From positions 8,060,001-8,124,000 of the forward strand of contig JAWNGF010000001.1 in NCBI GenBank assembly GCA_037039685.1: a stretch of 64,000 nucleotides of DNA, given 5' to 3'. Shown here in pieces: positions 33,780-44,044 of the stretch. The DNA is from Ceratobasidium sp. AG-K (Eukaryota; Basidiomycota; Agaricomycetes; Cantharellales; Ceratobasidiaceae). The position numbers were made by a program, and so were the translations under genes. The notes below the pieces were generated by a model. It saw nothing but the letters and a program-made list of their open reading frames with translations. It was not told the DNA's origin and ran no database searches. Each line of letters opens with the position of its first letter. Within the stretch, counting starts at the first letter, position 1.

Positions 33780-36360
33780 ATGGTTGTCTACCAATTTCTT
33801 TTGCTAGGAACGGTAGCCACAATAATAGGTGGAAATCTTGGTGAGAAGTATATGATCGTGAATTGCTTCTGACTCTAACATGCATCGGCTTAGCGGACCC
33901 AAACGACTTCGTCAACCCCCAATACGTCCTAGCAGCCATCAATGATCCTGAGACTGAAAGTGCGAGAACTACCATTGTTCGCAACGGCAAAAGCTCAATG
34001 AAACAAGGGCCATGGAGTATGTATTATAATGCGCACCTACCCCCAATATTACTTAACGAGATATCCTAGGCGTGACAAACTCAAACGTTCGAGCAGCAAC
34101 AAATGACCCTCATGATTATTTGAGCTGGGCACCCTAGTAAGTCCCGCTATGCAACAACAAACTATTTTTGAATTCTACTACAGTCACTGGCCTGATTGTA
34201 ACTGGTGTGGACAAACCAAAGACGCCAACAATGGTCCATCCAAACAGACCGCAAAGGGCCGCCGGACGCAAACAGACAAGGCAAAAAGTTTCGAAAGCGT
34301 CGATGATGGTGCTATTTCTCAGCGATACAATAATAAGTCGACATCTCCGCAATCGATACTGAAACGGAAATCCAACCTCGTCGACCCATTCCACGTCGCT
34401 CCTGACTCGAGTTTTGCTCTTGGGCTTCTCGACATGATGGGCGACATTTCCGATATCTTTGTCAACGTGGAGAAGAAGGAGCTTGGGGTTTCGGGGATAG
34501 ATTCTGTTGGCGCCGAGCCCATCCTCTCGAGCAAGCTCAAGGAAATCAGGCTCAGTGTTGGCCAGACAGAAACGACGCCAGCAATGCAACCCCCCATTCC
34601 TACAGGCGGAGGCTCGGAACCGACAGAAGAGAGCGTTCCAGTTTCTGAAGATACTGGCTTTCATGAAAGACCCTCAGGAGTCTCATTGGCCATACGCGGT
34701 CTCATCCCTTCACCTTCCAGTACCCAGCTGCCCTCGAATCCAATCAGTTCAGCAATCCCAGTGAACACGCGAACGTCTATTCCTAAACCACCAGCCCACC
34801 CAAACAGCTCCACAAGGTCCCCTAGTAATCCGGCAGAATTCCCCTTCCGAGCCCATAGATCAACCAAGACGGCGGCATGCAAGACTTCCCCAACCAGAAG
34901 TATGCAACCTAGTGAGAGTAAGCAAACTTGATTATTCGATGACAACATATACTCAGAATACCGTAGCCTGGTCCACCTGTCCCTACAAATCTCGCGATGG
35001 ACGAGTCAATCCTGATGTGAGGGAGATCAACACGGGTGCCTATTTCGGACAAATGAGCCAGTCTGTGCTTTGGAACGCAATTGCATGGACCACTGCTGAT
35101 TCCAGCACACAAGGCAAGTTTGCGGTGACCGCGATTGACATGTTCTTTCTGGGTAAGAAGACCAAGATGAATCCGCATGTCGAGTATGGACAAGTCGTTC
35201 GAGGGCCGCCTGGAACACAATCTGGGTCGTTTATGGGTGTACTTGATATGCGCGGCCTGGTAAAGGTCGTAAATGCGGTTCTCGTGCTCCGAGCGAGCAA
35301 ACACCCTAATTGGACCAAGGCTCACGACACGAAAATGAAAGCCTGGGCAAACCAATATCTCAGCTGGGTTGAGTCTAGTGCTGCTGGCAAGAAGGCAAAA
35401 AATGCCGCCAAGTAAGTTTAGATTGTAAATCGCACGAGATTTATCTTATTTCTTTCAGCAATCATGGTTCATTTTACCCCAACCAAGCTGCAGCATTGAA
35501 GATTCTCAGCGGAGATTTTGCTGGCGCGCGTACTGTGCTCCAGTCATACTTTGACAACCAGTTTCAAGACCAAATTGTGTCTTCAGGGGAGCAGGCGAGT
35601 GTTCATATGGAGTATAGTGCCGCATTGATTGACGTTCCTCTTAGCCACTCGAAGCAGTCCGTACTAGGCCGTTCCATTACAGGTGTTTTAATTTGGAGGC
35701 AGTCATAGTGAGTACAAGGCATGGCTTGGGTTTAACAATCATTGACGAAGCCTGAAGACAAATGCGAAACTAGGTGATTACATTGGAATGAACCTGTGGG
35801 ACGTGAAGAACAAATATGGCGCGACGATTCAAACTGCGGTCAATTACATCATGTCTCTAGATCCGGGCCACGAGCAACGTGAGGAATCCCTACCCCACGT
35901 TGCGGCTATTGCCGCAGCATACGGTGACCCACAGGGCGAATATGCGGCTTATCTGAATGCAAATAACCAGAACTACCTGAAGAGACCTTTCTGGTTTTAC
36001 AACCAACCCGGCGCCATCTCCACAAGGTCGCACGAGAAACGGGATCTACAGGGCGAAATCCCGTCGACGACAATGTTCTCTCAGTCTTCTCGACCAACTG
36101 TCAGTCCGGAGGACCCGTACGACAATGTGCAAGCTGCAATGGTTGACCAGGATCACCCTCCCTCGATGTTTGCCAACGGACAATTGGTAGAGCTTGAAGA
36201 CGACTTTTTCGTCGGCTGGGAAGATGTTCGTGAGTTCTACAAAAGGACAGAGAAACATCTTTTCGGACACCTCGGGCGCGGTGTTCGGAGAGATGCGACG
36301 CCCCCTATGTTTCAAGATGGAAAAGGGGTGGAGCTGGAAGATGGGCTAAGAGTTAATTGA
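33780..36360 (+). CDS. Secreted alginate-lyase-domain protein with a large internal insertion
   Basis: Eight exons (33780-33840, 33894-34016, 34070-34136, 34184-34911, 34967-35411, 35459-35594, 35645-35707, 35758-36360) sum to 741 residues. A hydrophobic signal peptide occupies residues 1-20. The alginate_lyase fold (PF05426-type) shows Gly-Pro-Trp-Ser-Val-Thr, Asp-Pro-His-Asp-Tyr-Leu-Ser-Trp-Ala-Pro-Tyr, Cys-Asn-Trp-Cys, Asp-Gly-Arg-Val-Asn-Pro-Asp, Asn-His-Gly-Ser-Phe-Tyr, and Arg-Thr-Arg-Pro-Phe-His-Tyr-Arg. Between Cys-Asn-Trp-Cys and the next core motif sits an insertion of about 230 residues, Ser/Pro/Thr-rich and apparently disordered, inside one 728-nt exon. The intron at 35595-35644 starts with GC. 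A disordered acidic C-terminal extension follows the domain. Fungal members are of uncertain substrate; uronic-acid polysaccharides are likely. The exact donor at 34912 has two in-phase alternatives. Confidence 0.78.
35595..35644 (+). other. GC-AG intron in the alginate-lyase-like gene
   Basis: The intron begins GCGAGT directly after a Gln codon and ends CTCTTAG. Removing it joins Gly-Glu-Gln to Pro-Leu-Glu-Ala-Val-Arg-Thr-Arg-Pro-Phe, as in related proteins; the nearby GT alternative runs into a stop codon. Confidence 0.75.
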
Positions 36361-36678
36361 GAGAATTTGTCTTCATTATACGCCTCTGGCCCGACATCTA
36401 GTTTGAACTGGTCGGAATAGCGTTACTCCTGGGGCTATGACGATTGTCATTTTTGTATCAGTCGCAATCACATTCACAAATTCTATTTTTCGTGGGTTTG
36501 ATTTTGATCCGCGGATCAGGCGCCAGAAAGCTGTGTGACGGTTGCAGTGGTGGAGGCGTTCGACATCATCTTCCACGCCTGGCTATCACGACTCTCAAAC
36601 TCCCTCACGAACGTTGCTGTATCACTTTCAGGAGACTTCAATAAACTAGATCCATCTATACGTACATACTGGGAAACA
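36361..36678. other. Intergenic region before Rab5
   Basis: 318 bp containing the 3' flank of the lyase-like gene and the promoter/5' UTR of the Rab5 gene. No specific element recognised. Confidence 0.4.
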
Positions 36679-37685
36679 ATGGCCGACGTTACAGAATCAT
36701 CTGCCCCCAACGACAAGCCAATCCAGGTTAAACTTGTATTGCTTGGTGAGTCTGATGGCCGCGTATTCCCATTTGTGCAATTTGCCCCTTTATTTTTGTG
36801 GCCAACCATGCTACAAACTTGAATCTTATCGGGCATTTCCTTGTGGCGGGAACCCACGCTGACATGTCTGGCCACCGCAGGCGAGTCCGCTGTTGGGAAA
36901 TCATCCATTGTAATGCGATTCGTACGTTTATTTCCCCAAACTACGGTGTTCAACACTTACCCCAAAGTCATGTCTAGGTCAATGACGAGTTCCAGGCCAA
37001 CAAAGAGCCCACGATTGGTGCCGCGTTCCTCACCCAAAAGTGCCGGCTCGAGGATCGTGTGCTCCGATACGAGATCTGGGATACTGCGGGGCAAGAGCGC
37101 TTCCACTCGCTCGCTCCCATGTATTACCGCAACGCTCAGGCGGCTGTCGTCGTCTATGATGTAACCAAGGAGGCGACGCTCGAAAAGGCTAAAACCTGGG
37201 TCAAAGAACTCCAACGACAGGCGAGCCCAAACATTGTCATTGCTCTTGCAGGCAACAAAGTCGACCTTGTGTCTCCTGTCGCACCTTCGACGCCCGTAAC
37301 CCCTGCCGCTGGGGATGATGAGGACGAGGCTGACGATGCCACTGCCACGCCAGGAGAAGGAACCGGAGAGGGCGAGAGTTTGAGAAAGGTGCCAAAGGAC
37401 GAGGCTCAGGCCTACGCTACCGAGGCGGGTCTGCTATTCTTCGAGACTAGCGCCAAGACTGGGGAGGGTATCGCGGAGATTTTCACCGAGATTGGTACGT
37501 ACGCTTGGGTTCTGGAAACCCACCATGGATCTGACACTTCTTCATTAGCCAAAAAGATTCCCATTGAACACATCTTATCTAGCCGTGGACAGGGTGCGAA
37601 CCGTGGTGTCGTCGGAGGCCAGCGCTCAGACGGAGTTCAACTTGACCAGAACGCAGTCAAGGGCAAGGACGCTTGCAACTGCTGA
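36679..37685 (+). CDS. Rab5/Vps21-type small GTPase
   Basis: Four exons (36679-36745, 36881-36921, 36978-37494, 37549-37685) give 253 residues. All G boxes are present: Gly-Glu-Ser-Ala-Val-Gly-Lys-Ser at 23-30, the effector loop [20 protein letters not shown] and Glu-Thr-Ser-Ala-Lys. The C terminus Asp-Ala-Cys-Asn-Cys is a geranylgeranylation motif. The effector-loop Ala-Ala-Phe is typical of Rab5, which controls early endosome fusion through CORVET and other effectors. Between Asn-Lys-Val-Asp-Leu and the next helix there is an acidic, Pro/Thr-rich insertion of roughly 35-40 residues, absent from most Rab5 proteins. Vps18 lies 4 kb upstream. Confidence 0.92.
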
Positions 37686-37981
37686 GGGTACGACATGTCA
37701 TATTCATGTGCTGATGACGCTTTGCCGGGCCGACCCTACCCCGGCACATTACACTGTTTCCGTAACTTGTCCACGCTTGTCTTATTCCTGATTTGTCTTC
37801 AACCCCGTCTTTGCCTCTTGTCTGTACGCGGCACCCATATTCCCATCAACACAATGTTTTTATCTCTTCTTGTGCACTCCTGAACACAACATATAGACCC
37901 GTCGGGCGTCCACGATTGAAGGTAATCTTCATTTGTGTTGAATTATGTTCTAAGTTCCTTGTAATGTAATGATGATTTGTG

Positions 37982-39011
37982 CTACTCGAATTCAGTGAAA
38001 AAGTTGAGTCCAAACAAGCTTGGCTCTTCCATATTACTGTGCTGGTAAGTGAGTACGGCAACTCCACCCGGCTCCATCATCCATTTTGTTCCTATGAAAG
38101 AAAATATTGGAGCGCAACATCCAAGGGATCGCAGTGCAATTTACCTAGCATTAAATCCAATCGCAGCCACCTTGTAATAAAAACTCTAGAGAAATGACCT
38201 GCAAATAGTCATAGGAACATCTTCCCCTCCCGATTTGACCAAATAGCACTCACCATGGGCCACTATGATCACGTCCCGTTTTCCAACGCCTTCTTCAAAA
38301 TACTTTCTATGTACATCACGTACTCGCTCAATCACCTGTCATCAAAGTCTGAGATGTCCCGGACGGCAATTCAACCACGTACTTACCCCGTCAATGCGCG
38401 CAGTCATTTCCTCAGGAGACTCGCCTCCGGGGCACCTACACACCGAACCTCCCTTTACAATGTATCCTCTCTCTTCCCTTTGCACTCACCCATCACGCCA
38501 AATGAGGAACCCAGGTTTGACCTGCTGGATCTCGGCAGGCTTCAACCCCTCATACTCCCCGTAATCCCATTCTCGGCATTCTTCCGTCAACTCATGGCTG
38601 GGCGCCCCGCCGGGGGTATCGGCAAATAAAAGCTCAAACGTCTTGGATGCGCGCTGACGAGGCGAGATGAATGCATACTCAACGTTGCTCGGGTCGATGA
38701 GTTCTAGTGGGAATGCTCCAGTGCGTCTCAAACAGGAACAAGATGTACGCACTGCCGAGTCCTATAGCCTTGCCTGCTCTGCTCCTGATCTGGCCGACTC
38801 CCCGATCTGTGAGGGGGATATCCGTACGTCCGGTCTAGCAGTGATCAGTACGTGAGACACCTGAGCTACATCTGGTGCAAACTTACATGCCTCCCATTGA
38901 GCGACCACTCGGTTTCGCCCTGGGATCATCAGTTTTGGGCATAGCAGATTCTCGCTTGATGCTCACATGTCTGATTAAGAATAAACGGGGGGTAGGCCGT
39001 TTGGTCGACAT
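37982..39011 (-). CDS. Histidine phosphatase superfamily protein, tandem copy A
   Basis: Starts at Met 39011 (Met-Ser-Thr-Lys-Arg-Pro) and shows Leu-Ile-Arg-His-Gly-Glu-Thr-Glu-Trp-Ser, the catalytic Arg-His-Gly motif split by an intron after His. Next are Gly-Arg-His-Thr-Gly-Arg-Thr-Asp-Ile-Pro-Leu-Thr, Phe-Ile-Ser-Pro-Arg-Gln-Arg-Ala, Glu-Trp-Asp-Tyr-Gly-Glu-Tyr-Glu-Gly-Leu, and the second catalytic site Ala-His-Gly-His-Phe-Ser-Arg before the end at 37982 (Phe-Thr-Glu-Phe-Glu). This pattern matches Shb17/TIGAR-like sugar bisphosphatases, a family that hydrolyses sedoheptulose-1,7-bisphosphate or similar sugars; the real substrate is not certain. About seven short introns interrupt it. The neighbouring copy B shares the same motifs and intron after the catalytic His. 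Confidence 0.82.
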
Positions 39012-39248
39012 GGTGCCCAGTGGGTCAAAGGTGGGACGACAGGTGCACGCGGCTCAGCTGGACGCGGTAGCGCCTCAGTCCGTGGGAACGTGCGCGATGG
39101 GCATACAGCCCAGCACATTTCATTTAGCCGTTGGTTCGGTCTGTGACGATAAGGCGCAAGCTGGTACTTGTGTAAAGCTCCTGTACTAGTTTGTCTCGGA
39201 TAATGGTGATACATCAAATTCGCCCAATCAACTAGAGATACATATAGA

Positions 39249-40270
39249 TCAAAGCGCGTATAGGTTGAGGCCGGTCAGGCTTGGTTCTTTGAGGCTATTG
39301 TGATTGTAGCCCAACATTGAAATGCCAGCTGGTTCAATGTTGAAATGGGTGCCTGCAAGCGACGTTAGCAAGTCCAAAACCAACCGCCAACGAGTTATTT
39401 ACCAAGGCATAAATCGAACCCAACCCATCTAGAGACCAAGACTCGAGAAAAGTGACCTGCATACAATATATGAGGGGACATAAAATCAAAGTAAAAAAGA
39501 GACAATACCGTGGCTACAAATCAATACATCACGGCGCCCGACGCCCTCTTCCAAGTACAAACGATGAATCTCGCGGACTTTGGCGATCAGTTCGTCGACT
39601 CGTTCTGTCATTTCTTTTACGCTTTCGCCTCCCGGACAGCCTACAACCACAAAATGTTAATACAGCGGAGTAAGATTGATAAGGCTGCGTACCATCTCGA
39701 AAAATGTCCCACTCGGGGTTAGTCTTGTGAATCTCTTTCGAGGTCAGACCCTCATAGTCGCCATAATCCCATTCCCGGACTTCTTCCGTGACGGTATGTG
39801 GAGGAGCTTCGGGGTATACGTCGAATAGGAGATGAAAAGTGTTGTGTGCGCGTTGGCGGGGCGAAATGAATACATGACACATATTATCTGGGTCGAGAAG
39901 CTCTATGCAGGGTTAGTCACATTGTATTAGGCGAGCTTGAGCGGTAAACTCACTGCCTGGCCCGACGGCATTTTGAGCGCGATCTTTGATGAGCCCAACA
40001 CCGCGTGTCGTTAGAGGAATATCAGTTCTTCCTGTCTGTATTTACTCGTGAGTTACTTGAATACATGAAGCACACAACACCTTACGTGACGGCCTAGTAC
40101 AAATGTTAGTTAGTAACAACTCCCACACTAGATCCGGAGCCACCAACCGTTCAAAGACCATTCAGTCTCGCCCTGCGCATCACCATCAATCAAACATGTT
40201 ACCGACCCGAGGTTAAACTTACATGGCGAATCAAGAAAATACGGGGCATAGGACGCTTAACTTCAGCCAT
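39249..40270 (-). CDS. Histidine phosphatase superfamily protein, tandem copy B
   Basis: Starts at Met 40270 (Met-Ala-Glu-Val-Lys-Arg-Pro) and is head-to-tail with copy A, 237 bp upstream of it. The Arg-His-Gly motif is again split by an intron after His; Gly-Arg-Thr-Asp-Ile-Pro-Leu-Thr, Val-Phe-Ile-Ser-Pro-Arg-Gln-Arg-Ala, Glu-Trp-Asp-Tyr-Gly-Asp-Tyr-Glu-Gly-Leu and Cys-Ser-His-Gly-His-Phe-Ser-Arg are present. The C terminus near 39249 carries Gly-Tyr-Asn-His-Asn-Ser-Leu-Lys-Glu-Pro-Ser-Leu-Thr-Gly-Leu-Asn, alignable with the Gln-His-Ser-Asn-Met-Glu-Glu-Pro-Ser-Leu end of copy A. It is thus a full-length paralogue from a local duplication, probably cytosolic. Confidence 0.82.
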
Positions 40271-41426
40271 TTTGACAAGAGAGGCAAGTGATGAGGATCC
40301 AATGAATTCTCGACCAGGCTTTTATTCAAGTTCTGTAGCGATTTCGCTTTCGAACAAATTCGCGGGTGGCAATTACATGCGCTTCTACCGCTCTGTCGAC
40401 AGCTCAAGTGCGATGGACCGTGGGAACTTGCACGCTCACGTGATGGGTGACATAACTTACCCGTCGGCACACACAGAGACCGCTTTGGTTGTTTGTTGAC
40501 GAGAAAAGAGTAAACGCTAGCGTGATTGAGAGCGCATGCCAGAAGTCCCATCGTGTTCACCAAGGCAGAGCCTAATTTCTTACCATGTGGACGGCATTGT
40601 CGGTAGTACCCTTTTATGGCGTGGTGCAGACACTGGACACATGTATGCATATCTCTTTCTTCCTAGTAGGAAATAGCCGGAACTTGAGCTTCTCTCTTGG
40701 TTTGGCCTTCGCGGTTTCATGTCGCCAGGTCTACTGGGAGAGAAAGAGAGTGCTGCGGTTTCAGTCATTTGGCCCCAGCGAATTCCAGTCGGACAATTGT
40801 ACCCCCAATTGGGGAAATATATCACTCTGAAATGAACTCAGAAAACACTTACAATAACTCAAACCCCGGACACGGAGCTTGGATCAAACGATCGTCGGCG
40901 TCTTTACGGGGTAACACCGTGCACCGCGACAATCTACCGCCGAGGGAGAGATTCGGAGCTTCGGATAGTCGAACGTTAATGGAATTCGCGCGCATACACC
41001 CATCATTCTGACATGTGGAGGTCTGTTCCTTGCTTTGTTTCACCTTTGGGGACCTGCTGGGTCAGATTTGCCACCTGGGCGGTTGTGTACAGACCTGAGC
41101 AGTAGTGACAATCGCCGTAGCGAGCAATAAATTCGTAACTACACCAACACGTGTAGGAGTGTACATATACGATTGGTTGACAACTGGGGTCCTCGAAATT
41201 ACTACAATCCCAAAATTAGAAATTGGGGTCCAAGAAGAAAGGGTGAGTTAATACAGTGACAAGACGTTTAAATGGCTAGGTTTGGCTTTATGTGATACGG
41301 AAAAATATCCCGGGTTCATCGAGGAGTTTTGGTATAAATAAGATAGACGGTGGACCGAGGAAGACAGAATGGAGCAAGTGATACAGCTGGTGGGATAGTC
41401 GAGGCGGATGACCGAGACCGCTAAGA
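40271..41426. other. Gene-free region, 1.15 kb
   Basis: Upstream region of the histidine phosphatase pair and 3' flank of the hypothetical gene ending at 41427. ORFs of 80-140 codons on both strands overlap each other and show no motif or splice context. I see no gene here. Confidence 0.45.
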
Positions 41427-42536
41427 TCAGGCCCAGAGGGCCCCGGCTTGAGCATTGTCGGGGTTGATGAAATGAGACTCATCACCGATGTCGTCCGAGG
41501 AAACAGTCCATTCGACGACGCTTCCCGCGCCACCAGCCATCGCCGCAGCAAGCTCGTCCGCGCCCTTGATGGGACCTGGTATGAGGGGCGAAGTGGTATA
41601 TTGGTGTAAATGAGGGGATCCTGACCGAGCAGGGAGAGAAGAGAGTGAGGTAGAGAGCGAGGGTGGAGTGGAAGTGGCACTGCTTGGGCTTGGGACAATA
41701 ACAATATCCAAGTCATCGTCCTCTTCGTCTTCGTCTGAAGATGAGTCTGATTCTATGCTATCCTGGTTTGTAACAACGTATTCGTCGTCCGAGCTATGGC
41801 TGGTCTTTTCATCGCACGCGGATGCGGTGGAACCGAGAGTAGGCGAGTCGCTCCGGAGCGAGCGGTGTTTCCTTCGGCGCTCATTCCAAGAGCTCATTTC
41901 CACGTCTCCGTCATCATCCGACGAAGCGACATCGCGCTTGCGACCTCTCGACGCGCCCGATGCTGCGAGGTCAGAGGACCGCAAAACCGAGAGCGAATCG
42001 GGGAGTAAATGGCAACGCTCCTCCAGCTCCCGCATTCGAGCCAGAAAGTCGGCATCATGCTCCTCGACAGATCTATGTAAGGCAGAAAGGGCAGCGAGGC
42101 GAGTCTGGTGAGAGTCGGGGACCGGTTCATGGGTCGATTTCCGGCGGGGATGGCTCGGGGACGAGTGGGAGCGGTGCCGAACCCAAAGGCCGATGCGGTG
42201 GTGGCAAAGCGTGGATTGCTCGCAGGGGCAGAGTGAGGCTGAGCGCTAGTAAACAAGTTACTGGTCTCCTGAACACAAGGGACGGAGTCGAGCACAGACT
42301 CCTATGAGATGAAGTATTGGTTAGCTGTGCCACTTGGGGCGAGATGATCTACACACCGAACCGGACAAGTGACAGCCGCCAGAATCCTTGGACGAATAAA
42401 CCTGATTATTCCAAGAGACAACGTCCCACTTTTCTATAATGGGCTCTGGTGCTCGGAGGGCGCGTTTCCTCGTTGCGGTCGCGTCTAGGGGGCGGGTGGG
42501 GGTGTGGCGACTGCGAGAGGGGAGTAGAGTAGTCAT
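41427..42536 (-). CDS. Hypothetical Ser-rich acidic protein
   Basis: Exon 1 starts at Met 42536 (Met-Thr-Thr-Leu-Leu-Pro-Ser-Arg) and encodes a basic stretch with Glu-Lys-Trp-Asp-Val-Val-Ser-Trp-Asn-Asn. The C-terminal exon reads through a short coiled-coil (His-Arg-Ser-Val-Glu-Glu-His-Asp-Ala-Asp-Phe-Leu-Ala-Arg-Met-Arg-Glu-Leu-Glu-Glu) to a Lys/Arg-Asp patch, then long Ser/Asp/Glu tracts and a stop at 41427. The intron between them is ambiguous: the donor near 42363 is clear, but the acceptor that leads straight into the coiled-coil frame is near 42250 and a different frame also remains open for about 200 nt. The polyacidic Ser tail looks like a CK2 target and a nuclear protein, but no family is recognised. 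Confidence 0.5.
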
Positions 42537-42697
42537 ATCAGGGCAATAAGAGTTTCGTATATGAATGTAGTGGTTCAGAGGTAAACGTCAATGTCAAGGT
42601 ACCGGGGAGTATATGTATAGTTGGTGGTGATGTCGTTGCTGGGCCGAACTTAAAGTCTTGAAGCCCCACTGAGTTTCCCAATCAGGACCCTTGGGAC

Positions 42698-43309
42698 GTG
42701 ACCCCAGATACCTCCGATCTCGGGACGCTTGACACCCTGCCAGCTCTGCTGGCCTCCGGGCTCCGGCTCGCTTTCCATCCAAACTTGCTCATTCCGTATG
42801 GGAATTGTCTCTGCGCCGTGAACATTTGCAGTCTCTCAACTATGAACGCGCGAGTCTCACTAGACCTCCTCGGCACTCAAATTCCACTCAGGCCCATCCT
42901 TTATTCCGCAAATCAAGACACCTCAATAGTGATTCATTGTATCCCACCCGAGTCAAGCAAGCCCATATGCGGCGCCCTGGACGGCGGATATCATCGGATT
43001 GACAGGATACAAGCACCGCTGCGCATCGGCCTTTTCCTGCAAAGACTTGAGCCTAGGCGAACACCATATCGAGCGATCATCTTCCCTCGGCCGTCGCGAT
43101 ACGTATTTCATTACATCGCCCGAGATGCCATCAGCCTTGACCAGCGCGTGGTCAGCGACGTAAACGGGTGTGTCATACGGTCACATGGATCCGGTGCACT
43201 GCCAAATGAACCGCACAGTTGCCTTGTCGAGTCAGATGTCTCTTACATACGCTTACAGTGCGTAGCCTGGAGTCGATGGCTGGCTCCAACGAAGTCTGGC
43301 CGCGGCTGA
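42698..43309 (+). CDS. Possible single-exon orphan gene
   Basis: An uninterrupted 203-codon frame with a start Met and no introns, unlike most genes here. It is moderately hydrophobic and rich in Arg, Ile, Leu and Pro, with no signal peptide, domain or repeat. Shorter ORFs overlap it in other frames. Given the number of frames in 64 kb, one such ORF could arise by chance, so support is weak. The remainder of 42537-44044 has no recognisable gene. Confidence 0.25.
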   Translation: MTPDTSDLGTLDTLPALLASGLRLAFHPNLLIPYGNCLCAVNICSLSTMNARVSLDLLGTQIPLRPILYSANQDTSIVIHCIPPESSKPICGALDGGYHRIDRIQAPLRIGLFLQRLEPRRTPYRAIIFPRPSRYVFHYIARDAISLDQRVVSDVNGCVIRSHGSGALPNEPHSCLVESDVSYIRLQCVAWSRWLAPTKSGRG

Positions 43310-44044
43310 TAAAAAGAGTTGCGGTCTGCGAACACCGAATGCGTTTCTATCTCACTGCAACACGTGACCTCGCAACGTTGCGGCACGACTTTCCAGCCAA
43401 GTGTCGTAGCTTTGTGCCAAAATTTCACAAGTCGGGAATTTTAGACTTCGAATGGTGATCAGGGCAAAGGCGATCCAAAAGTCTGGTCGACGAGGAGCAT
43501 GGTGATTGGCTTGAAGTCCAAAGGCTAAGATTCCTGTAAAAAGAGTTGCGGGTGGTGCATAGACTTGCGAACAGCACTCCACACGTGCGTTTATTTGGGA
43601 TATCAATGCGGAAGTGAACCTTCCTAGTACCTTCGGCGTGTGGTTGGACCGGGGGTGGCTACCGAACTTGGGCGCTTCTGTGGCGGCGGCAGGCTTACGA
43701 ACCCCAGATCAAAACGATAGTGTCTACAGGGCGTTCCATTATTGCCCGGTCCCGGTATGAAGACCTCGTTCTCGCTCGGAACTAGCCTGTAGACTTTTGA
43801 TGTATCTAACCTGATTTGCCTATTGCCAGTTGCGAGCTAAAAAGATCGATTAAGCATTGTGCATTTACACACCAATGAAATAGAAAAACGATGGTTTAGG
43901 CCTGGCTGCCGGGGTGGTAAAAACCTCGGCATCCATGTCAAATCTTTCCACCCATTAGCCACGGTATTCATTCTCCCACACAAATCACGTGTCTTCCCGG
44001 CCAAACGAACGTTCCGCGAAACAACCACAGAACCTAGCGCTCGA

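Noticed and set aside
42127..42333. Alternative reading frame through the hypothetical gene at 41427-42536
   Set aside because: It is open and looks protein-like, but joining it to the strong C-terminal coiled-coil frame needs an intron shorter than any other here; the single-intron model with the acceptor near 42250 is simpler. The question is not closed.
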